The notes beneath the pieces are model-generated. The model saw only the letters and a list, made by a program, of their open reading frames with translations. It made no database searches and was not told the origin of the DNA. A stretch of DNA of 12,624 nucleotides, taken from JBEVNX01 sp040507895 (lineage in GTDB: Bacteria > Desulfobacterota > Binatia > JACPRU01). The DNA is taken from positions 1-12,624 of the forward strand of contig JBEVNX010000034.1 in NCBI GenBank assembly GCA_040507895.1, written 5' to 3'. Of this stretch, positions 7,712-12,624 are shown one piece after another. The position numbers and the translations under genes were made by a program. Each line of letters starts with the position of its first letter. Position 1 is the stretch's first letter.

Positions 7712-8449
7712 CTACGAGCCCTGAGCCTCGGTTCGAAACCTTCTCCGCACGGATGAAGGCTGAACCGGAGTACTCCACTTTTGCCACTGTTTCGGATCGA
7801 GGGGATCTTGACCCATCAGGAACGACTCGAGGTGGGGGAAGTCGTCATAACCCCAGAACAGCTCCTCGCCGACCAGCATCGACGGCACACCGAATACTCC
7901 ACGAGAGATCGCCTCGTCCGTCTGTCGGCGAAGGCGGCTCTTGATCTCCGGGTCTAGAGCCTGTCGGACGAGCGCGGTGCCGTCCAGATCGACCTCGTTC
8001 GCGACGCACTCCACGACGGCTGGCTCGCTGACGTGCAGACCTCGCACCCATACGGCCTTGAACAGGGCGTCGATGAGCGCCCATTGCTCGGCGCGCTCGA
8101 CAGGGACGAGAGACACGCGAAGCGCCAGCAGGGGATTGAATGGCATGAAGGCGGGCGGGTTCAACGCGATCTTCAGCATCGCCGCCTTGCGCGCGAGATT
8201 CTTGGTCATCCAGCGGCCCTTGGCAGGAACCTCGCCAGGTCCGAGCTGGCCGTGCGCTTCGAGCAAGCCCGCGTAGAGAACGGCCACGGCCTCGATCGCG
8301 CAACCCTGTCTTTCGGTCAGCTTCGGTAGCTGGGTCCACGCCAGATAGGCGTTCGGAGACTCGTAGTCAAAATAGAATCGGACCAGCCGGGGACTCGAGG
8401 CCGAGCTCGGACCGGCATGCGGGCCGGGCTTTTCAGTCGAAAGTTTCAC
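7712..8449 (-). CDS. 2-hydroxychromene-2-carboxylate isomerase-like protein (GST kappa / DsbA fold)
   Basis: A 245-residue thioredoxin-fold protein of the HCCA isomerase and GST kappa family. Characterised members isomerise 2-hydroxychromene-2-carboxylate in naphthalene-type catabolism using glutathione. RFYFDYESPNAYLAW at 24-38 contains the usual active Ser31 after the first strand (the D-x-x-S-P motif). A helical insert domain follows, then the cis-proline segment GVFGVPSMLVGEELFWGYDD at 184-203 and a closing helix. Length fits the family apart from an extra 20-residue N-terminal tail. The start is GTG 8449-8447, supported by GGGAG on the coding strand (8464-8460) 10 nt upstream. No other aromatic-degradation gene is in the window, so the true substrate is open; many paralogues of this family are general detoxification enzymes. 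Confidence 0.87.
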   Translation of the reverse strand: MKLSTEKPGPHAGPSSASSPRLVRFYFDYESPNAYLAWTQLPKLTERQGCAIEAVAVLYAGLLEAHGQLGPGEVPAKGRWMTKNLARKAAMLKIALNPPAFMPFNPLLALRVSLVPVERAEQWALIDALFKAVWVRGLHVSEPAVVECVANEVDLDGTALVRQALDPEIKSRLRRQTDEAISRGVFGVPSMLVGEELFWGYDDFPHLESFLMGQDPLDPKQWQKWSTPVQPSSVRRRFRTEAQGS

Positions 8450-8703
8450 AGGCTTGGCTCTCCCGTTCTCATTTTCGACCTGCTTGCGTAGGAAAGTTGA
8501 GACACAAGAGCCGCCCGTTGTCTACCAAAGGTCCAAGGGACGGCACCGAGGCCCGATCCACCGTGAGTTGTTGCGCGGCAATCGCACTCGGTCGCCCTTT
8601 CCGGGTCAGGCTTCGATCCTATTTGACAGCCACGCCGGCCAGTCCGCAGTATGATGGTCCCGCACGGTGATCGACTTCAGCCACCGCGGACGGGAAGCCG
8701 ACC
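8450..8703. other. Divergent intergenic region with a weak promoter-like pair
   Basis: It separates the divergent isomerase (-) and glycosyltransferase (+) genes, so promoters for both should lie here. Towards the + side, TTGACA (8623-8628) is followed by TATGAT (8650-8655), but the 21-bp spacing is too long for a good sigma-70 promoter. The only open frame (8454-8654) has no recognisable protein character. Confidence 0.4.
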
Positions 8704-9738
8704 ATGGCAGAGCCACAGGTGACCGTCGTCGTGGTCCCGCGCGAACGTTTCAGCTTTGCAGCCCGATCGCTGGCGAGCATCTACGAGCACTCGGACGTTC
8801 CGTTCCGCCTCGTGTACGTCGACGGCGGATCTCCATCCCGAGTCCGCCGTCATCTCGAGCAACAGAAGGCCGAGAAGGGCTTCGAGCTGTTGCGGACCGA
8901 GCACTACCTCTCGCCCAACCAGGCCCGCAACTTGGGCCTCGCCCGGGTCAAATCGAAGTACGTGGTCTTCATCGACAACGACGTGGTCGCCAGCCCAGGT
9001 TGGCTTGCCCCGCTCATCCGGTGCGCGGATGAGACCGGCGCGACCGTGGTGAGCCCGCTCAATTGCGAGGGCGAGCCGATCCACGAGCGCATCCATTTCG
9101 CGGGCGGACAATGTCACATCCGGGTGGTGGACAAAGCGGGACGGCGCGAGCGGCACATGGTCGAAACGATCCTGCGACAGGGCGAGCGGGTCGCCGACGT
9201 GATCGGACAGCTCAAGCGCGAGCCCACCGAGGTGGCCGAATTTCACTGCCTGATGGCACGCGCCCAGATCTTCGACCGTATCGGCTCCTTCGACGAGGGC
9301 ATGTTGAGCGTCCGGGAGAATCTGGACTTCTGCATGATGGTCCGCCAGGCCGGAGGAAGCATCTGGTTCGAACCGGCGTCGGTCATCACGTACCTGGCGG
9401 GCGCTCCTCTTCATTGCAGCGACCTGCCGTTTTACGCCATTCGGTGGAGCGACGAGTGGACGCTCTCGAGCCTACACCGCCTCCGCGACAAATGGGGACT
9501 GACCGAGAATGCGTACTTCACGACCCAGTACGCAAACCCGGGGTGGCGGCGGCGCGAGTATCTCGTGCACGCCAGTCTGCTGCGCGGGGTGCCGTCCTGG
9601 CGCCTGCGCCTGCTGCTGGCGAGGCTCGTGCTTCCCATCGAAGAAGCATGGGCCAGACGCATGTTCGCACGCAACGCGCGGCGGGTGCCGCCCACCACCC
9701 GCGCGCGCCGCGCCGAGCGGCCTGCAGCGCACGGCTGA
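8704..9738 (+). CDS. Family 2 (GT-A) glycosyltransferase
   Basis: A 344-residue inverting glycosyltransferase of the GT2 type that would move a sugar from a nucleotide-sugar to a glycan acceptor on the cytosolic side. The Rossmann-like start (VTVVVVPRERFSFAARSLAS, then FRLVYVDGGS with D40) binds the nucleotide. The metal-binding DND motif is at 91-93 (YVVFIDNDVVASPGWL). A later acidic segment, VRENLDFCMMVRQAGGSIWFEP, matches the usual ED-type acceptor and catalytic-base region (D is present, E precedes N). The basic C-terminal tail has no membrane segment. GGGAAG lies 6 nt before the ATG. It is first in a run of three closely spaced + strand genes with an HD-like protein and a second glycosyltransferase, which suggests a small surface-glycan operon; the sugar and acceptor cannot be told. 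Confidence 0.9.
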   Translation: MAEPQVTVVVVPRERFSFAARSLASIYEHSDVPFRLVYVDGGSPSRVRRHLEQQKAEKGFELLRTEHYLSPNQARNLGLARVKSKYVVFIDNDVVASPGWLAPLIRCADETGATVVSPLNCEGEPIHERIHFAGGQCHIRVVDKAGRRERHMVETILRQGERVADVIGQLKREPTEVAEFHCLMARAQIFDRIGSFDEGMLSVRENLDFCMMVRQAGGSIWFEPASVITYLAGAPLHCSDLPFYAIRWSDEWTLSSLHRLRDKWGLTENAYFTTQYANPGWRRREYLVHASLLRGVPSWRLRLLLARLVLPIEEAWARRMFARNARRVPPTTRARRAERPAAHG

Positions 9739-9748
9739 CGACGCCGGC

Positions 9749-10511
9749 ATGGACGATCGGCCGCAGACCAACCTCCAGCTCCTGAACCAGCTCCGCCGCG
9801 CAGGGTACGCAGACGCGGACGTCGCGCGGGTGAAGTCTGCGTACGATTTCGTCGCCGCGTACTTCTCAGGGTGGTTCCGCGCCTCGGGCAAGCCCTTCCT
9901 GGCGCACCTCGTCGGGACCGCGGGCATCCTGTGCGCAGCCGGCGCACGGCCGGCGGTGATCGTGGCCGGCCTCTCGCATGCCATCTACGGGCCCGGGGAG
10001 CTTCCCGCTCGTGCTGGGGGGGGCGACCCGCGCGATGCGCAAGCGGGTCCGTGAGGCGCTCGGAGCCGAAGGCGAGGACCTGATTGCGCGCTACGCCGCT
10101 CTGGAGTGGAGCGTCTCCGCTCTCGTGAACCTGCGTGTTCGCCTGCCCACGATGTCCGCAGCGGAGCGCGACGTCGTGCTGATCCGCTTGGCCAACGAGC
10201 TCGACGACCACCTGGACCTTGCGCCGCTCTACTGCGCAAATGCCGAGGAGCGCCGGCGAAAGATAGACGCGGGCCTGCGCATCACCACAGACATCGCCGA
10301 CGATCTGGGACTCGGCGAGCTGGCGGCTAGCCTCCGGCGCGCGTTCGACGCGACGCAGAGCGCGGAGCTGCCGCGCGAGCTCCGGACCGACCACGCCGCC
10401 TCGTTCTCGCTCTCGACGACGTGGCGGTGGCGCTGGCACGTAGCCAACCTGCGCCAGTTGCTCGCGGGCCTCGCCAGCCCGGGCGCCGCGCGCCCCGGCG
10501 GGAGCGCCTGA
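9749..10511 (+). pseudogene. HD-like protein of unknown function, frameshifted at or near a G8 tract
   Basis: The gene starts at ATG 9749, 10 nt after the glycosyltransferase stop, and would encode about 253 residues if one base were removed. The first frame gives MDDRPQTNLQLLNQLRRAGY, then GKPFLAHLVGTAGIL and VAGLSHAIYGPG, which recall the HD region of RelA/SpoT-type proteins and a family often found beside glycosyltransferases. It then ends at a TGA near 10054. The other half continues in the next frame as ATRAMRKRVREALGAEGEDLIARYAALEWS to the TGA at 10509-10511. Loss of one G from either GGGG at 9995-9998 or the G8 run at 10016-10023 joins the halves. Both parts look well preserved, so this could be a recent mutation, a phase-variable tract or a sequencing error. 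The intact H residues (AHL, SHA) suggest the protein was functional until lately. Confidence 0.7.
10016..10023 (+). repeat. G8 homopolymer inside the frameshifted HD-like gene
   Basis: Eight consecutive G residues lie at the point where the reading frame is broken. Shortening to G7 restores a frame reading ELPARAGGATRAMRKRV. Such tracts slip readily in replication and are also a common sequencing-error site. Confidence 0.85.
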
Positions 10512-10518
10512 GCCTCAC

Positions 10519-11718
10519 GTGAACATCCTCGTCTGCACTCATTCCTGGGTCACCGAGACTTCAGGGGTCGGCAGCGTTCTCGCGAACCTGTGCGAGTACC
10601 TGCGGAGCCGCGGTCACACGGTCATCGTCCTACAGGCCGGCGACTCCAAGACGATGCGCCAGACACGCGCCTGGGGAGGCGAGGCGTACGAGCTCAACCT
10701 GAGGCCGCCGACCGTCCCGGGGCGCCCGGTGAAGAGCCTCGCCGGTTTCGCGGTCCTGCTCCCAGCGACCGTGGGCCGGCTGATGCGGCTGCTCGCGACG
10801 CGATCGATCGACGTTGTGAATGTGCATTTTCCCGACGAATCCTTCGTCTACCTAGCGATCTGCCGGCAGCTCCGCGGCGCTCGGCTGCCGCTGGTCACCT
10901 CCATTCATGGCGCCGATCTCTTTCCCGATGGCCGAGAGCGGCCGAGCTACAGCCCCTCCATCCGCGCCATCCTCGCGAGCTCCGACGCCATCGTCGCGCC
11001 GTCGCGGAGCTTTCTCGAAGATACGCGCGCGATCTTCCCCCACCACGCACAGAAGCTCGTGTGTATCCACAACGGTATCCGCGTCGAGGAGCTCGCCGCC
11101 GCCACGGCTCCCACCAGGCTGGGCCGGTACCTCGTGTCAGTCGCCATGCACGTCGAAAAGAAGGGGCTGGACACGCTGATCCGAGCGTTCGCTCGGGTGG
11201 CGGTCGCCGATTCGGGGCTGAAGCTCCGCCTGGCGGGTGACGGCCCGCTCGGTCCGATGCTCGCAGACCTCGCCGATGAGCTCGGCCTCTCCGATCGTGT
11301 CGAGTTCCTCGGGCGGCAGTCACAAGCGCAGGTCGCCAGCCTCTTGAAGGGGGCCGAGATCTTCGTGCTGCCTTCGAGAGCCGAGCCCTTCGGGGTGAGC
11401 CTGCTCGAGGCGGCGGCGTGCCGAAAGCCCATCGTCGCTTCGGCGGTTGGCGGGATCCCCGAGATCATCGCGGACGGCGTCGGCGGCCTTCTCGTGCCGC
11501 CCGATGACGTCGACGCGCTCTCTGCGGCGATGCTCCGGCTGATCGAGCGGCCCGAGATCGGAAAGGCATTCGGCGAGTCGGCATACCAGACGGTGTCGAC
11601 TCGCTTCACGGGACAAGCGATGGGAGCTCGTTACGAATCTCTCCTCTCCGGCCTCGTCGGCGACCGCACTGTTGCGACGGAGGGCATAGAGCGAGATCCC
11701 GCCGACGCCCGGTCGTGA
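10519..11718 (+). CDS. Family 4 (GT-B) glycosyltransferase
   Basis: A 399-residue retaining glycosyltransferase of the GT4 type with two Rossmann-like domains. The N-terminal acceptor domain begins MNILVCTHSW with the glycine-rich ETSGVGSVLANL and has the SIHGADLF loop at 128-135 and CIHNGI near 182-187. The C-terminal nucleotide-sugar domain has VAMHVEKKGLDTLI (208-221, Lys-Lys-Gly contact), LRLAGDGPL, and the family E-x7-E motif E289/E297 in SRAEPFGVSLLEAA, followed by KPIVASAVGGIPEII. All key residues are present and the length is normal. The start is GTG at 10519, 7 nt after the HD-like gene stop; the ribosome site is weak, so translation may depend on the upstream gene, which is now frameshifted. 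It probably works with the GT2 enzyme at 8704 on the same glycan. Confidence 0.93.
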   Translation: MNILVCTHSWVTETSGVGSVLANLCEYLRSRGHTVIVLQAGDSKTMRQTRAWGGEAYELNLRPPTVPGRPVKSLAGFAVLLPATVGRLMRLLATRSIDVVNVHFPDESFVYLAICRQLRGARLPLVTSIHGADLFPDGRERPSYSPSIRAILASSDAIVAPSRSFLEDTRAIFPHHAQKLVCIHNGIRVEELAAATAPTRLGRYLVSVAMHVEKKGLDTLIRAFARVAVADSGLKLRLAGDGPLGPMLADLADELGLSDRVEFLGRQSQAQVASLLKGAEIFVLPSRAEPFGVSLLEAAACRKPIVASAVGGIPEIIADGVGGLLVPPDDVDALSAAMLRLIERPEIGKAFGESAYQTVSTRFTGQAMGARYESLLSGLVGDRTVATEGIERDPADARS

Positions 11719-11966
11719 CGATCGCGCAGGGGACGCGACTCACGCCGCTGCCAAGGAAACGACTGGAGAATGGTCAGGCGAGAGACAGCCGAAAGCGCAG
11801 ATCAACGGGCGAAGACGACGTGAAGAACGCGGCGAACCAGCGGGGGGGCGGCGCGACTCAAACCCATGAGAGTAGCCCCGCCGGTCTTCAAGTCTGAAAA
11901 AGCCTCCCCGCTCTGGCAAGCAGCTGCAACGATCGGAAGGAACGGCGGGCACTTTTGCCCTTCACG
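11719..11966. other. Intergenic region between convergent genes, no gene seen
   Basis: It lies between the ends of the GT4 gene (+) and the secreted protein gene (-). GGGCA-CTTT-TGCCC at 11947-11960 is a short hairpin near the - strand stop but has no T tract. The only open frame (from 11715) overlaps the GT4 stop and has a biased, featureless composition. No convincing terminator was found. Confidence 0.5.
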
Positions 11967-12398
11967 CTACCTCGCGGTGCACTCCCCGTAGAGGATGAGG
12001 GCGATGCCGCTGTCGCTTACGGTGAGGACGCTGTCGCCCCCCTCTTCCTGAACAGCGAGCGTCCAGCCGCGGGTTCCGTCCACGCCGGAGATCACGAGCC
12101 GCCCGTTCGCGTGGCTCGACGCGGCGATCTCGCTCGTCTGACCGCGGACGTCGGCGTCGAGGGCCCTGACCTTCTTGGCCTTCACGTCGACCTCGAGGAT
12201 ATCCGCCATGTTCACGCCCTCGGCGCTCACCTCCGTGCAGCCCTTGCCGCCGGAGCAGTCGAACGCGCGCGACGAGACACACAGGAGCGGGACGGAACCA
12301 TCGACCGGCGCGGCCGACGCCGGGAGTGCGACGAGCACCGCCGCGCCCACCGCGAGAACGAGACTTCGTCGAATCGGGCCCACGGCGACCTCCTTCAT
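11967..12398 (-). CDS. Secreted four-cysteine protein, conserved hypothetical
   Basis: A 143-residue protein of unknown function. An N-terminal signal peptide (basic GPIRRS, hydrophobic LVLAVGAAVLVALPASA) has a likely cleavage after A29. The mature part starts APVDGSVPLLCVS and holds four cysteines (about C40, C48, C54, C140), which could form two disulfides in the periplasm, including FDCSGGKGC. The segments GVNMADILEVDVKAKK, TSEIAASS and GRLVISGVDGTRGWTLAV look like a small beta-rich domain and resemble a recurrent family of short exported proteins that I cannot name. ATG 12398 is chosen over the longer frame because it starts the signal peptide and overlaps the upstream stop as ATGA. No ribosome site is visible, so translation is probably coupled to the upstream gene. 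Confidence 0.82.
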   Translation of the reverse strand: MKEVAVGPIRRSLVLAVGAAVLVALPASAAPVDGSVPLLCVSSRAFDCSGGKGCTEVSAEGVNMADILEVDVKAKKVRALDADVRGQTSEIAASSHANGRLVISGVDGTRGWTLAVQEEGGDSVLTVSDSGIALILYGECTAR

Positions 12399-12624
12399 CG
12401 CACGGTATAGCCGCGGCCGCCGAGGCACGCGGAATAGGCGCGGTTGTAGTTGGAGCGGGCCTGCCCGTAGGCGTTCGCCTCGCTCTGCTCCCACTGCTTG
12501 CGGTTCTGCTCGTCCTTGCTGCGCTCGCTGGCGCGCACGAGGCCGCCGAGCAACCCGCCGGTGCCGGCGCCGATCGCGGCGCCCTTGCCGGCGTTGCCCG
12601 CGATCGCGCCGCCCACCGCGCCGA
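12395..12624 (-). CDS. Glycine-zipper protein, 5' end outside window
   Basis: The C-terminal 76 or so residues of a glycine-zipper protein. The visible part begins with a Gly/Ala-rich membrane-type segment (GGAIAGNAGKGAAIGAGTGG, then LLGGLV) with the small-x3-small spacing typical of glycine-zipper domains in outer-membrane or envelope proteins. A charged, Gln-rich linker (SERSKDEQNRKQWEQSE) follows, then NYNRAYSACLGGRGYTVR with one cysteine. The GTG at 12616 is an internal Val codon; the frame runs off the window. Its TGA overlaps the ATG of the secreted protein gene by 4 nt (ATGA), so the two are one operon and likely both envelope proteins. Confidence 0.8.
   Translation of the reverse strand, partial: GAVGGAIAGNAGKGAAIGAGTGGLLGGLVRASERSKDEQNRKQWEQSEANAYGQARSNYNRAYSACLGGRGYTVR

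Noticed and set aside
8454..8654. 66-aa + strand ORF between the isomerase and GT2 genes
   Set aside because: No ribosome site, no recognisable features, and it sits where divergent promoters are expected.
8623..8655. TTGACA / TATGAT as a sigma-70 promoter for the GT2 gene
   Set aside because: Spacing is 21 bp, too long for a normal -35/-10 pair; kept only as a weak note.
11715..11897. 60-aa ORF after the GT4 gene
   Set aside because: Low-complexity polar composition, no ribosome site and no family resemblance.
11947..11960. GGGCA-CTTT-TGCCC hairpin as terminator
   Set aside because: Only 5 bp and no T tract on either side.

Overview
The window is GC-rich (by eye well above 60%), with the densely packed genes and long antisense shadow ORFs typical of such genomes. 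A KdpD-type kinase paired with a sigma-54 activator, a KDP-style universal stress gene, a Clp-fold SDH-type protease and several small exported proteins with conserved cysteines suggest a deltaproteobacterial-grade organism (Myxococcota, Desulfobacterota or Binatota-like). This placement is inference; there is no rRNA or other marker gene here.

Left third (1-5286, mostly + strand). The window opens inside a KdpD-like sensor kinase whose N-terminus lies outside. It is followed 2 nt later by its probable partner, an NtrC-type sigma-54-dependent response regulator in place of the usual OmpR-type KdpE. Next come a perfect 7+7 bp palindrome (extending to 23 bp with one mismatched pair), a good -24/-12 sigma-54 promoter, and a universal stress protein gene. 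This reads as a complete local circuit: sensor, activator, enhancer-like site, sigma-54 promoter, target. A small membrane-anchored Cys-rich protein (- strand, 3' end overlapping the stress gene) and a Clp-fold SDH-type protease (+ strand) diverge from a short region that holds an inverted repeat.

Middle (5286-7662) is a zone of gene decay with one intact gene. A flavoprotein oxidoreductase remnant (SthA/mercuric reductase-like) is broken by frameshifts. An ankyrin-repeat lipoprotein gene (- strand) is intact. Upstream of it, on the same strand, is a single-domain rhodanese that is open throughout except for one in-frame TGA exactly at the catalytic cysteine, followed at a suitable distance by a hairpin that resembles a bacterial SECIS. 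It is therefore either a selenocysteine-rhodanese candidate or a nonsense-broken remnant; the absence of an obvious start codon and the decayed neighbours favour the second. A LysR-type regulator remnant (+ strand) lacks its DNA-binding domain and has two frameshifts.

Right part (7712-12624). A 2-hydroxychromene-2-carboxylate isomerase-like (GST kappa/DsbA fold) gene is on the - strand. A + strand operon follows: GT-A (family 2) glycosyltransferase, an HD-like protein of unknown function interrupted by one frameshift at or near a G8 tract, and a GT-B (GT4) glycosyltransferase; these probably act together on a surface glycan. The window ends with a - strand pair joined by an ATGA overlap: a glycine-zipper protein (cut by the window edge) and a secreted four-cysteine protein.

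No tRNA, rRNA, CRISPR array, insertion sequence or attachment site was seen.
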